This document shows positions 1 to 8,148 of a stretch of 64,000 nt of DNA, piece by piece. The translations under genes were made by a program, and so were the position numbers. Position 1 is the stretch's first letter; every line of letters starts with the position of its first letter. The stretch covers positions 7,626,001 through 7,690,000 of the forward strand of contig NZ_CP163525.1 in NCBI RefSeq assembly GCF_041080655.1. The letters run 5' to 3'. The notes beneath the pieces were generated by a model. The model worked only from the letters and a program-made list of their open reading frames with translations, was not told where the DNA came from and searched no databases. Source of the stretch: Streptomyces sp. CG4. Its GTDB lineage: Bacteria; Actinomycetota; Actinomycetes; Streptomycetales; Streptomycetaceae.

Positions 1-117
1 CGCGGTCATGTCTTCTTCGCCGCCAAGGACGTGGCGGCCGATCCGATCGGGGCGATGTCACGCGTGGTCGCCGACCACTACCGCCGATCGGCGAAACCTC
101 CGCGACCTCCGCGGTGA
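1..117 (+). CDS. C-terminal end of an unidentified protein
   Basis: An open frame runs in from the window edge and stops with TGA at 115-117, giving the last 38 residues of a protein (ending in a KPPRPPR tail). Third codon positions are G/C rich in the first 30 codons, as expected for a real gene here. It converges with the DUF1918 gene one base later. The fragment is too short to assign a family. Confidence 0.45.
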   Translation, partial: RGHVFFAAKDVAADPIGAMSRVVADHYRRSAKPPRPPR

Positions 118-118
118 G

Positions 119-316
119 CTACCGCTGGTGCTCTTTCCGGTGATCTACGAGGCAGTCGGGACCCGGGGACATGATCGTCTCGTGCCCGTCTTCGGCTCGG
201 ACACGATAGGGCGGGTTCCCCTCGGGACCGAGTACTTCGACGACCTCCACGACATGGTCGTGCTCGCCGACCACCCTGCCGTGCCGCACCAGCTTGTCGC
301 CCTTTTTGGCACGCAT
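119..316 (-). CDS. DUF1918 domain protein
   Basis: A 65-residue protein that matches the DUF1918 pattern over its whole length: an N-terminal KKGDKLVRHGRVVG segment, a VVEVLGPEGNPPYRVR strand pair and a GHETIMSPGPDC turn. This looks like a small SH3-like beta barrel. The family is common as single-domain small proteins in Streptomyces, and its function is not known. It is 18 bp downstream of the EamA transporter gene on the same strand and could share its transcript. The family call is firm; the function is open. Confidence 0.85.
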   Translation of the reverse strand: MRAKKGDKLVRHGRVVGEHDHVVEVVEVLGPEGNPPYRVRAEDGHETIMSPGPDCLVDHRKEHQR

Positions 317-334
317 GTCAGGCCCTCCTCATGC

Positions 335-1246
335 TCACGACCGCTGTGTGACGGCGATGCACACGAGCACGGCGACAGCGGTCAGGGGAGCGGCCGCCGT
401 GAAGTGCTCGCCGAGCAGCAACGCCGACCACACCAGTGTGAGCAGCGGCTGAGCCAACTGCAACTGGCTCGCCTTCGGGATGCCGATGGCCGCCATGCCC
501 CGGTACCAGACGACCAGGCCGAGGAACTGCGAGCCCAGCGCCACCCACAGCAACCCGGCGATGCCCTGCGCGGTGAGACGGACCGGCTCGTACGTCAGCG
601 CCACCACGGCGGCGGGCACGCTCAGCGGCAGACACAGCACCAGCGCCCAGCCGATGACCTGCCAGCCCGGCATGACCCGGGCCAGCCGGCCCCCCTCGGT
701 GTAGCCGGCCGCGCACACCAGCAGGGCCGCGAACAGATAGCCGTCGGCGGCCGTCAGCGCACCGCCGCTCTGCGCGACGGTGAAGGTGACCACGGCCGCG
801 GCCCCCGCCAGCGCGGCCAGCCAGAACCGGCGCGAGGGGCGGCTGCCGATGCGCAGGGCCGACAGCACGGCGGTGGTCAGCGGCAGCAGCCCCACCACGA
901 CGGCGGCGTGCGCGGTGGTGGAGGTCTGCAGCGCGAGCGTGGTCAGCAGCGGAAAGCCGAGCACGACACCGCCGGCGACAACGGCGAGCCCCGGCAGATG
1001 CCGGCGTTCGGGCAGCGGAACGCGCAGGAAGAGGAGACACCCGCCCGCGACGAGTGCGGCGAGGGCGCTGCGCACGGCCACCAGCGACCAGGGGCCGAAG
1101 CTCTGCAGGCCCCAGGCGGTGGCCGGGAAGGTCAGCGAGAAGGCGGCGACGCCGAGCGCGGCCAGTGCGGTGCCGAAGCCGTGCCGCTCGCGGAGCGCGG
1201 TGACCGCTATCCGACTCGGGGCAGTAGCGCTACTCTGTGTTCTCAT
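335..1246 (-). CDS. EamA/DMT-family transporter
   Basis: A 303-residue integral membrane protein of the drug/metabolite transporter superfamily. About ten hydrophobic segments fall in two repeats, each resembling an EamA domain (roughly residues 28-150 and 165-300), with the usual short charged loops. Such proteins export amino acids or related metabolites; the substrate cannot be read from the sequence. The start ATG (1244-1246) overlaps the divergent MocR regulator's ATG (1245-1247) by two bases. There is therefore no room for a Shine-Dalgarno leader, and the mRNA is probably leaderless. The adjacent PLP-dependent regulator is the likely controller, which would suggest an amino-acid or vitamin B6-related substrate (inference). 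Confidence 0.88.
   Translation of the reverse strand: MRTQSSATAPSRIAVTALRERHGFGTALAALGVAAFSLTFPATAWGLQSFGPWSLVAVRSALAALVAGGCLLFLRVPLPERRHLPGLAVVAGGVVLGFPLLTTLALQTSTTAHAAVVVGLLPLTTAVLSALRIGSRPSRRFWLAALAGAAAVVTFTVAQSGGALTAADGYLFAALLVCAAGYTEGGRLARVMPGWQVIGWALVLCLPLSVPAAVVALTYEPVRLTAQGIAGLLWVALGSQFLGLVVWYRGMAAIGIPKASQLQLAQPLLTLVWSALLLGEHFTAAAPLTAVAVLVCIAVTQRS
1223..1234. promoter_or_regulatory. 12-bp palindrome at divergent promoter
   Basis: A perfect palindrome, AGTAGCGCTACT, lies 10 bp upstream of the MocR start and inside the first codons of the EamA gene. Its right half overlaps a -10-like TACTCT (1231-1236) placed for a leaderless MocR transcript. A related GTAGCAGTG lies at 1254-1262 inside the MocR gene. 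A binding site for the MocR protein is plausible but inferred. Confidence 0.45.
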
Positions 1247-2720
1247 GCATCAGCGTAGCAGTGTCTGTGAACTGGCAGAACAGCTCCGAGGGGACCTCGA
1301 CCGCTACTCTCCAGGTGGAAAACTCCCGTCGAGCCGGGAGCTGGTCGAGCGCTTCCACGTGAGTCCGGTGACCGTCTCGCGCGCCCTCGCCCAGCTGGCC
1401 GCCGAGGGACTGGTGGTCACCCGGCCGGGCGCCGGTGCCTTCCGCGCCAGGCCGCGCACCGTCGCGGAGCCCGCCGGGGACACCTCCTGGCAGGAGGTCG
1501 CGCTGAGCGCGGAGGGCGCGGCCGACCTCGTCCCGCGCACGGTGGACGCCTCCGGCGTCACGATCTGCCTCGCCGCACCGCCCCCGGGCGTGCTGGAGTT
1601 CAACGGCGGATACCCCCACCCCTCCCTCCAGCCCGAGCGGGCGATGGCCGCGGCCCTCGCCCGGGCCGGCCGGCGGCCCGGTGCCTGGGGCAGACCCCCG
1701 CTGGAGGGCCTGCCGGAACTGCGGGAGTGGTTCGCGCGCGACATCGGCGGTGCCGTCACGGCCGCGGAGGTGCTGATCGCCGCCGGCGGACAGTCCGCGC
1801 TGGCCACGGCCCTGCGGGCGCTCGCACCGCCCGGCGCCCAGGTCCTCGTGGAGTCGCCCACCTACCCGGGCATGCTGGCCCTGGCCCGCTCGGCAGGGCT
1901 GCGCCCGGTCCCGGTGCCGGTCGACCGCGACGGCGTACGGCCCGACCTGCTCGCCGACGCCTTCCGGGCCACCGGCGCCCGGGTGTTCGTCTGCCAGCCC
2001 CTGTTCCAGAACCCGACCGGCGCGGTCCTCGCCCCCGACCGCCGCGCCGAGGTGCTGCGCATCGCCCGCGCCGCGGGCGCGTTCGTCATCGAGGACGACT
2101 ACGTACGACGTCTCGTGCACGCCGACGCGGCCCCGCTGCCCCGCACACTGGTCGCCGACGACCCCGACGGCGTCGTCGTCCACGTCGGCTCGCTCACCAA
2201 GGCGACCTCGCCCAGCTTCCGGGTGGCCGCGCTGGCCGCGCGCGGACCCGTGCTGGAACGACTGCGCGCCATCCAGGTCGTGGACAGCTTCTTCGTTCCC
2301 CGCCCCCTCCAGGAAGCCGCCCTGGAGCTCGTCGGCTCACCGGCCTGGCCCCGCCACCTGCGGGCCCTGTCGGCCGAGCTGAAGACCCGCCGCGACACCA
2401 TGACGGCCGCGCTCGCCCACCACCTTCCCGGACTCGCCCTGCCGCACGTCCCGTCCGGCGGCTACCACCTCTGGCTCCGCCTCCCCGACGGAACCGAGGA
2501 GTCCGCCCTCACCGCGGCCGCCCTCCGCGCCGGTGTCGCCCTCACCCCCGGCCGCCCCTACTTCAGTGCCGAACCCCCCGCCGCCCACCTCCGCCTGAGC
2601 TTCGCCGCGGTCGCCGGCACCGGGGAGATCACGGAGGGCGTACGCCGGCTGCGGACCGCGTGCGACGAGGCGTTCCAGGGCGGCGCCACCAGCGCGCGGT
2701 TGGGTGGGCGACCCGGATGA
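1245..2720 (+). CDS. MocR-type PLP-dependent transcriptional regulator
   Basis: A 491-residue two-domain regulator. Residues 1-75 form a GntR-type winged helix (GGKLPSSRELVERF, then a helix with SPVTVSRALAQLAAEG and a GAGAF wing). Residues about 105-480 form a fold-I aminotransferase domain with the Schiff-base lysine at about residue 319 in GSLTKATSPSFR, and FQNPTGAVL and EDDYVR motifs. MocR proteins bind pyridoxal phosphate and usually control a neighbouring transporter or metabolic gene. The ATG at 1245 is chosen because the winged-helix domain begins directly after it and the overlapping EamA start fixes the geometry. Upstream in-frame codons lie antisense to EamA. Autoregulation is likely. 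Confidence 0.9.
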   Translation: MHQRSSVCELAEQLRGDLDRYSPGGKLPSSRELVERFHVSPVTVSRALAQLAAEGLVVTRPGAGAFRARPRTVAEPAGDTSWQEVALSAEGAADLVPRTVDASGVTICLAAPPPGVLEFNGGYPHPSLQPERAMAAALARAGRRPGAWGRPPLEGLPELREWFARDIGGAVTAAEVLIAAGGQSALATALRALAPPGAQVLVESPTYPGMLALARSAGLRPVPVPVDRDGVRPDLLADAFRATGARVFVCQPLFQNPTGAVLAPDRRAEVLRIARAAGAFVIEDDYVRRLVHADAAPLPRTLVADDPDGVVVHVGSLTKATSPSFRVAALAARGPVLERLRAIQVVDSFFVPRPLQEAALELVGSPAWPRHLRALSAELKTRRDTMTAALAHHLPGLALPHVPSGGYHLWLRLPDGTEESALTAAALRAGVALTPGRPYFSAEPPAAHLRLSFAAVAGTGEITEGVRRLRTACDEAFQGGATSARLGGRPG

Positions 2721-2824
2721 TCGTCCGGCCCGGCGCCCGGAGCGGCTGCGCCGGTGTGAGCCCCCGCACCGGCGTGGCGCCGTAGGCCCGCGGGAGGTCC
2801 TCGTACCGCTGTCGCGGGCCGGGA

Positions 2825-2840
2825 GTAAGCGACCGCTTAC
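2825..2840. promoter_or_regulatory. inverted repeat GTAAGC-N4-GCTTAC
   Basis: GTAAGC and GCTTAC arms separated by four bases lie in the 181-bp gap before the phosphatase-like gene, 62 bp upstream of its start. The form resembles TetR-family operators, but no TetR gene is adjacent, so the regulator is unknown. Confidence 0.35.
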
Positions 2841-2901
2841 CCGTCGTAGCTCACAGGGGTCACCCCTTGACCTCCCCTCACTCACGGCACACCATCACCG
2901 C

Positions 2902-3495
2902 ATGCCACTGAGGGTGACGTTCGTCGCCGCCGCGCGCAGCGCCCCGCTGCTCGCCGAGCGCTTCGCGGACGACCGGCCGCTGGACCGGGCCGGCTGGGAC
3001 GAGGTGCAGCGGGTCGCCGGGGATCTGCTGCCGCTGGCCGCCGCCGAACTGCGCTACTGCTCGCCGACCCCGCGCAGCCGGGCCACCGGCGAGGCGCTGG
3101 GGTATGCCCCGCTGGTCCAACTGGCGCTGCGGGACTGCGACATGGGCCGCTGGCGCGGACTGACGCTGGGCGAGGCGATGGCCCGCGAGCCGGAGGCGGT
3201 GGACGCCTGGCTCGCCGACCCGCGCGCCACCCCGCACGGCGGGGAGTCCCTGCTGGCCTTCATCTCCCGGGTCGGCGGCTGGCTGGACACCCGGCCGGCG
3301 GAGGACGGCGGCCGGATCGTCGCCGTCGCCGAGCCCGCCGTGATCCGCGCGGCCCTGGTCTACGCCCTGAAGGCACCGCCCGCCACGTACTGGAACATCG
3401 ACGTGCGCCCGCTGTCCATGTCCACCGTCACCGGCCGCGCGGGTCGCTGGAACCTCCGCCTCGACGGCGGCTCGGCTCAGTCCTCGCGCTCGTAG
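2902..3495 (+). CDS. Histidine-phosphatase-fold protein lacking catalytic His
   Basis: A 197-residue protein with the overall pattern of the histidine phosphatase (phosphoglycerate mutase-like) superfamily: an N-terminal beta strand, YCSPTPRSRATGEALG (the family's substrate-binding Arg loop), a CDMGRWRGLTLGEA helix and PHGGESLLAF. The defining RHG motif is replaced by AAARS at residues 8-12, and the second histidine region reads VAEPAVIRAAL instead of a V-x-H-G pattern. Both catalytic histidines therefore appear absent, so it may be a pseudo-enzyme. ATG 2902 is preferred because the fold begins there; the longer in-frame extension is low-complexity. The 3' end overlaps the convergent DUF6314 gene by 19 bp. 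Confidence 0.8.
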   Translation: MPLRVTFVAAARSAPLLAERFADDRPLDRAGWDEVQRVAGDLLPLAAAELRYCSPTPRSRATGEALGYAPLVQLALRDCDMGRWRGLTLGEAMAREPEAVDAWLADPRATPHGGESLLAFISRVGGWLDTRPAEDGGRIVAVAEPAVIRAALVYALKAPPATYWNIDVRPLSMSTVTGRAGRWNLRLDGGSAQSSRS

Positions 3496-3929
3496 TCCGT
3501 GGCGAGCACCAGATCCTTGGCCGGGCCGCCGACCCGCCACACCGTGCGCCAGTGGCCGGCGTCCCGGACGGTGAACTCGCCCCGGTAGAGGTCGGCCGCG
3601 CAGGGGTGGCCGGCGACGTACCGCCCCGAGGTCAGGTCCAGTGCGTGGAAGGGGCGCCCGTCCGCGAACCGCACGTCCGCCGTGCCCGGAACGGACCCCG
3701 GCAGAAACCGAAGCGTCCGGGTCGCGGGCCGCGCCACGCCCTGCCAGGTGAACGTGCCGGACTCCTCGTGCAGCAGCCCGCCGCCCGCCAGCGCGCTGAA
3801 GCGGGTCGCCCCCGAGAAGCTCCCGTCGTCCCCGCTCGCCAGATCCCGCACGCTCCGCTCGACGCGCCAGCGTCCGGCCAGATACGCCAGCACATCGGCG
3901 ACCGGCCAGTACCGCGGCTGCACATCCAT
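3477..3929 (-). CDS. DUF6314 family protein
   Basis: A 150-residue protein whose sequence resembles DUF6314, a lipocalin-like small domain found in actinobacteria. Visible features are LAGRWRVERSVRD near the N terminus, a HEESGTF strand, FADGRPFHALDLTSG, and a C-terminal WRVGGPAKDLVLATDY. No signal peptide or membrane segment is seen, so it is probably cytoplasmic. Ligand and role are unknown. It overlaps the phosphatase-like gene tail to tail. Confidence 0.75.
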   Translation of the reverse strand: MDVQPRYWPVADVLAYLAGRWRVERSVRDLASGDDGSFSGATRFSALAGGGLLHEESGTFTWQGVARPATRTLRFLPGSVPGTADVRFADGRPFHALDLTSGRYVAGHPCAADLYRGEFTVRDAGHWRTVWRVGGPAKDLVLATDYERED

Positions 3930-4029
3930 GGGTCGAGCTTACGGGCCACGGCGTTCGCCCCATGGACATGCTCACATCCCTCCTCTCACCGTGCGTTCGA
4001 AGTACTGGTCAGTGTCTGATATTTCGAAC

Positions 4030-5118
4030 CATCGTCGTGAACGACTCCGGCCGCCTGAACGACCGCAACCGCGACTACCTCTCCCTGGGCGCCGGTTCGT
4101 CGGTCACCAACTCCGGCTACAACACCGGCATCGCGGTCCAGGACGGCGAGAAGTACGACTTCTCGGTGTGGGCCCGCGCCGACGCCGGCACCACGCTCAC
4201 CGTCAGCCTCCAGGACGCCGGCGGCAGCCTGGCCACGGCACGGCGGATCGCCGTGACGAAGAGCGGCTGGGTCCGCTACCGTGCCGCCTTCACCGCGAGC
4301 CGCACCAGCACCACCGGCCGGCTCACCGTCGCCTCCGGCGCCGCCGCGGCCCTCGACATGGTGTCCCTCTTCCCCCGTGACACCTACCGGCACGAGCCCA
4401 ACGGCCTGCGCAAGGACCTCGCCGAGGACATGGGCGCCATGCCCCTGCCCGTCGTGCCGGCCCTCGTGACCGGCTGCGGCCAGAACCAGGCCGTCGACGA
4501 CGACGCGCTGCTCAAGCGGCACATCCAGGACACCCTCGATCTGATCGAGTTCGCCAAGGGTGCGCGCCCGGATGGGCCACCCCGAGCCGTTCCGCCTCAC
4601 CCACATCGAGGTCGGCAACGGGGAGCCCCTGCCGCAGCAGTTCTTCGGTACGCCTCCCAGGGCAACGCCTTCAAGAACGGGCTCGCCGAGGCCGCCTACC
4701 TGACCGGCTTGGAGCCCAACGCGGACGTCGTGAAACTCGCCTCCTACGCCCCGCTGTTCGCCAACGAGGACTCGGTGCAGTGGCGCCCGGACCTGGTGTG
4801 GTTCAACAACCACGCCTCCTGGGGCTCGGCCAACTACGAGGTCTCCAAGCCGGGCTCGGTCGACACCGGTCGCGCCTGCGACATCGACATCAAGGTGCGC
4901 GGCCGCCAGATCACCCCGTACCTCGACGGGCAGCAGTGGGGCAGCTTCACCGACGACAAGCCGGCCGAGCCGTTCCGGCAGGTCGTGACGCGGGACGCGA
5001 AGACCGGAGAGCTGATCGTCAAGGTCGTCAACGACCAGTCCTCGGCGGCCCGTACGGCGATCGACCTCGGTGGCGCGAAGGTGGCGTCCAAAGCCGGGGT
5101 GACCCTCCTGAGAGGTGA
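4030..5118 (+). pseudogene. Decayed GH51-type alpha-L-arabinofuranosidase
   Basis: The region keeps scattered blocks of a large secreted arabinofuranosidase: a carbohydrate-binding-like module (NSGYNTGIAVQDGEKYDFSVW, about 4110-4370), an LRKDLAEDMGAMPLPVVPALV block, THIEVGN in another frame (about 4600), and YASQGNAFKNGLAEAAYLTG through LVWFNNHASW (4650-4830). A C-terminal beta-sandwich block (VKVVNDQSSAARTAIDL) follows. At least two frame changes (about 4560 and 4650) and several internal deletions break it. The acid/base Glu site reads GNG and the nucleophile segment is cut at a deletion joint. Start and stop are also missing, so no active enzyme is expected. An inverted GTTCGAA pair (3995-4001 and 4023-4029) marks the left edge. 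Confidence 0.8.
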
Positions 5119-5136
5119 TCAAAGAGAAGTGGCCCC

Positions 5137-5877
5137 TCAGGCGCGGCAGCGCAGCATCTCCAGCGGGGGGTTGTCGAGGAAGTCCGCCCAGTAGTCCGCG
5201 CCGAACGTGCGCACGCCGGCGTCGGACACCTCCAGCGGGACCCAGGCCGGCTCGCTGAATCCGGCGCTTCGCAGACAGTCCTCGTAGACCTCGCGGCGCG
5301 GGAGCGTGCTGACGAACGAGATCGGCGGGTCGAGCAGCGCCGTGGTCCGCACCCGCGCTCCGGTCTCGGCCTCCTCGCCGGTCAGCTCGGTGCGGAAGCC
5401 GTACTTGTCCGGGGACGGCCCGTCGAAGCGGAAGCCGGGTGACTGGGCGAGCACAAAGAACTCGGCGCCGGGCTCCAGGCTCCGGTGCACGGTGCGGCAC
5501 ATCCGCTCCATGGCGGCGACGCCCTCCGCGTAGTTGAGCAGATGGGCGCCGAGGGCGACGTCGAAGCGCTGCTCCAGTGGGCGCAGTTCGGACGCGTCGC
5601 CCACCTCGTAGCGCACCCCCAGCGGGCTGCTCTTCTCCAACTCCTGCGCCACGGCGATCATTTCGCCGGAGATGTCGATGCCGAGCACCTCCGTGGCACC
5701 GCGCCGCTTGAACTCCCTGCTGTAGAAGCCGGTGCCGCAGGCCAGGTCGAGGACCGACTTGCCGCGCACGTCCCCGACCAGCGCCAGGAACCCGGGCACC
5801 ACCGCGTACTGCTCCAGCGGCAGCGACTTGAAGCCCTCGTACGCCTCACCGATCTCGTCGTACTGCTGCGTGCTCAT
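5137..5877 (-). CDS. Class I SAM-dependent methyltransferase
   Basis: A 246-residue Rossmann-fold methyltransferase. Motif I is VLDLACGTGFYSREF at about residues 44-58, followed by GIDIS (motif II), YEVGDASEL (motif III) and FDVALGAHLLNYA (motif IV). The C-terminal part (PDKYGFRTEL to ADYWADFLDNPP) resembles small-molecule toxin or metabolite methyltransferases, but the substrate is unknown. The ATG at 5875-5877 follows a GGAGG ribosome site by eight bases, which decides the start. The gene converges with the GH51 remnant and lies 158 bp downstream of sufS on the same strand. Confidence 0.88.
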   Translation of the reverse strand: MSTQQYDEIGEAYEGFKSLPLEQYAVVPGFLALVGDVRGKSVLDLACGTGFYSREFKRRGATEVLGIDISGEMIAVAQELEKSSPLGVRYEVGDASELRPLEQRFDVALGAHLLNYAEGVAAMERMCRTVHRSLEPGAEFFVLAQSPGFRFDGPSPDKYGFRTELTGEEAETGARVRTTALLDPPISFVSTLPRREVYEDCLRSAGFSEPAWVPLEVSDAGVRTFGADYWADFLDNPPLEMLRCRA

Positions 5878-6035
5878 CGTGACGTCCTCCCCGTTGCCTT
5901 CGCCATGTCCGTGGCCGCGGCCCCCGCTCCCGGGACACGCCGCGGCTCCCGGCGGGCAGTCTTCCCGTACCCCGGGCGACCGTCGTACTGGCAGAAGCCA
6001 CAAAGATACGGACGTCGACTCGGCCTCCGTACGGA

Positions 6036-7268
6036 TCAGACGCCGAAGTACTGCTGCGCCGCCCGGACTCCGTCCGCCAGCGCGTCCACCTCGGCCGGGG
6101 TGTTGTAGACGTAGAAGCTCGCCCGGGTCGTCGCCGGGATGCCGTAGCGCCGGACGATGGGCCGGGCGCAGTGGTGGCCGACGCGGACGGCCACGCCGCG
6201 CTCGTCCAGCACCTGGCCCACGTCGTGCGGGTGGATGCCGTCGACCGTGAAGGAGACGGCCGAACCCCGGTCGGTGAGGTCGGACGGGCCGACGACGCGG
6301 ACACCCGGGATCTCGGCGAGCAGGGCCAGGGCACGGGCGGTGAGCGTGTCCTCGTACGCCGCCACCTCCGCCATGCCGAGCCGCTCCAGGTACTCCACCG
6401 CCGCCGCGAGCCCCACCGCCTGCGAGGCCATCGGCACGCCCGCCTCGAAGCGCTGCGGCGGCGGCAGAAAGGTCGTCCGGTCCATCTCCACGATCTCGAT
6501 CATCGAGCCGCCGGTGAGGAACGGCGGCAGACCGGCGAGCAGCTCCGCGCGGCCCCACAGCACACCGACGCCGTTCGGGCCGAGCATCTTGTGCCCCGAG
6601 AACGCCAGGAAGTCCGCGCCCAGCTCCGCCACGTCGACCGGGCGGTGCGGCACCGACTGGGCACCGTCCACGACCACCAGCGTGCCGAACGCATGGGCAC
6701 GGTCGGCGAGTTCGCGCACCGGGTTGATGGTGCCGAGGACGTTGGACTGGTGGCTGACGGCGAGTACCTTGGTGCGCTCGTCCAGGAGTTCGTCCGCACG
6801 CGCGAGGTCCAGCCGGCCCTCGTCGGTCAGGCCGAACCAGTCCAGCGTGGCCCCGGTCCGCTCGGCGAGCTGCTGCCAGGGGACCAGGTTCGCGTGATGC
6901 TCCATCTCCGTCACCACGATCCGGTCACCGGGGCCGAGCCGGCCGGCGTTGCCCAGTGCGTAGGCGACGAGGTTGATGCCCTCGGTGGTGTTCCGGGTGA
7001 AGACCACCTCGTCGGCGGCGGCACCGATGAACCGGGCGACGGTCTGCCGGGCCCGCTCGTACGCCTCCGTGGCCTCGCCCGCCAGCTGGTGCGCGCCGCG
7101 GTGCACGGCCGCGTTGTGGCGCACATAGAAGTCCCGCTCGGCGTCGAGGACCTGGAGGGGTTTCTGGGTGGTGGCACCGGAGTCCAGGTAGACGAGCGGG
7201 GCGCCGCCGTCCAGGGTCCGCTCCAGGATCGGGAAGTCCTTGCGCAGCGCGTCCACGTCGAAGACCAC
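6036..7268 (-). CDS. sufS: Cysteine desulfurase, SufS type
   Basis: A 410-residue PLP enzyme that releases sulfur from L-cysteine for Fe-S cluster or thiocofactor assembly. Group II features are clear: LDSGATTQKP at the N terminus, His124 in EMEHHANL, Asp201 in VVVDGAQSVPH, the PLP lysine K227 in AFSGHKMLG, and the persulfide cysteine in RVGHHCARP near residue 362. Length fits the family. It stands alone: no other suf genes are present, so it is either a paralogue or serves a dedicated sulfur pathway. It is transcribed divergently from a CGNR zinc-finger gene across a region holding a 12-bp-arm inverted repeat. Confidence 0.92.
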   Translation of the reverse strand: MVFDVDALRKDFPILERTLDGGAPLVYLDSGATTQKPLQVLDAERDFYVRHNAAVHRGAHQLAGEATEAYERARQTVARFIGAAADEVVFTRNTTEGINLVAYALGNAGRLGPGDRIVVTEMEHHANLVPWQQLAERTGATLDWFGLTDEGRLDLARADELLDERTKVLAVSHQSNVLGTINPVRELADRAHAFGTLVVVDGAQSVPHRPVDVAELGADFLAFSGHKMLGPNGVGVLWGRAELLAGLPPFLTGGSMIEIVEMDRTTFLPPPQRFEAGVPMASQAVGLAAAVEYLERLGMAEVAAYEDTLTARALALLAEIPGVRVVGPSDLTDRGSAVSFTVDGIHPHDVGQVLDERGVAVRVGHHCARPIVRRYGIPATTRASFYVYNTPAEVDALADGVRAAQQYFGV

Positions 7269-7300
7269 GACGGTTCACCTCTCACGGTTTCTTATTACAT

Positions 7301-7336
7301 TCTCCGTGAGGCACGCTAAGCCTTCCTCACGGAGAA
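7301..7336. promoter_or_regulatory. Perfect 12-bp-arm inverted repeat between sufS and CGNR gene
   Basis: TTCTCCGTGAGG (7301-7312) is repeated as its exact reverse complement (7325-7336) with a 12-bp spacer. A third half-site, CTCACGG, lies at 7282-7288, nearer sufS. The element fills the 82-bp divergent promoter region, so a dimeric regulator binding here could control both genes. The CGNR protein itself is the obvious candidate (inference). Confidence 0.6.
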
Positions 7337-7350
7337 GCGCAAGGATTACC

Positions 7351-7953
7351 ATGAGGACCGTGGATCACGAGGCCCCTGTCTATCTGCACCAGCTCCCGGT
7401 GCCGGGCGAGGACCGGTATGTCTCGCTGGCGCTGGCCAACACGCGCTTCACCGTCAGCCATGGCCAGGTCGACCTGCTCGACGACACCGAGGCCGCGCAT
7501 CTCTGGCTCGTCCGGCACGAGCTGCTGCCCGACCGGGTGGCGCTGGGCGGCAGGCAGTCCGGACGGCTGCGCGGCCTGCGTGAGGCGCTGCGCGCCCTCT
7601 TCGCGGCCCGGGCCGCGGCGGCACTCCCGCCCGCCGACGCCCTCGACGCCCTCAATGGCGCCCTCGCCGCCGCACCCGCCACCCCCCGGCTCGTCTGGGC
7701 CGCCGACGGCCCCCGCCGCGCCGACGTCCCCGACACCGGGAACCCGGCCGCCGCCGCGCTCTCGCTGCTCGCCGAGGACGCCGCCGACCTGCTCACCGGC
7801 GCCGACGCCGACCAGCTCACCGAGTGCGCCGCCCAGGGCTGCGCCCGCTGGTTCCTGCGCTCCCACGGCGCCCGCCGCTGGTGCACGACCAAGTGCGGCA
7901 ACCGGGTCAGGGCCGCCCGCGCCTACGCGGCCCGCAAGAGCGCTGCGCCGTAA
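7351..7953 (+). CDS. CGNR zinc-finger transcriptional regulator (ABATE domain)
   Basis: A 200-residue protein with an N-terminal ABATE-type stress-sensing domain (FTVSHGQVDLLDD, then helical segments to about residue 145). The C-terminal CGNR zinc finger carries Cys in CAAQGCARWF and WCTTKCGNRVRA, followed by an Arg/Ala-rich helix (AARAYAARK). CGNR proteins are putative stress-responsive DNA-binding regulators. ATG 7351 directly follows the inverted-repeat operator region, so self-regulation is likely. The Tn7-like element inserted 17 bp after its stop codon without damaging the gene. Confidence 0.88.
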   Translation: MRTVDHEAPVYLHQLPVPGEDRYVSLALANTRFTVSHGQVDLLDDTEAAHLWLVRHELLPDRVALGGRQSGRLRGLREALRALFAARAAAALPPADALDALNGALAAAPATPRLVWAADGPRRADVPDTGNPAAAALSLLAEDAADLLTGADADQLTECAAQGCARWFLRSHGARRWCTTKCGNRVRAARAYAARKSAAP

Positions 7954-7965
7954 AGACGAGCGGGA

Positions 7966-7970
7966 AGCGC
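7966..7970. repeat. Target-site duplication, left copy (AGCGC)
   Basis: The five bases immediately outside the left transposon terminus are AGCGC, identical to 14501-14505 outside the right terminus. A 5-bp duplication is the expected signature of Tn7-family transposition. Confidence 0.95.
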
Positions 7971-8073
7971 TGTGACCGAGATTCTTAGTTGGCACATCTC
8001 GGTCTGAGCCGTGCAGGTCAGGCCGGCTTGGAGAATTCTTGTTGGCACATCTTGAGCGGGATAGTTGGCACCT
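7971..8073. repeat. Left end with three TnsB-type binding repeats
   Basis: After the terminal TGTGACCGAG, a 13-bp repeat with core GTTGGCAC occurs at 7985-7997 (TTAGTTGGCACAT), 8038-8050 (CTTGTTGGCACAT) and 8061-8073 (ATAGTTGGCACCT). Repeated transposase sites inside each end are typical of the Tn7 family. The left spacing (53 then 23 bp) differs from the right end. Confidence 0.85.
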
Positions 8074-8148
8074 CAAGGGCACGGATGCTCACTGTGCGTG
8101 AGGGTGGTGGGGGCCCCGAAGCCCCGATGGGAGTCGAACGTGGCCTGT

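Noticed and set aside
3995..4029. tRNA remnant (GTTCGAA near TTCGAAC)
   Set aside because: The two halves form an inverted repeat without acceptor, D or anticodon arms.
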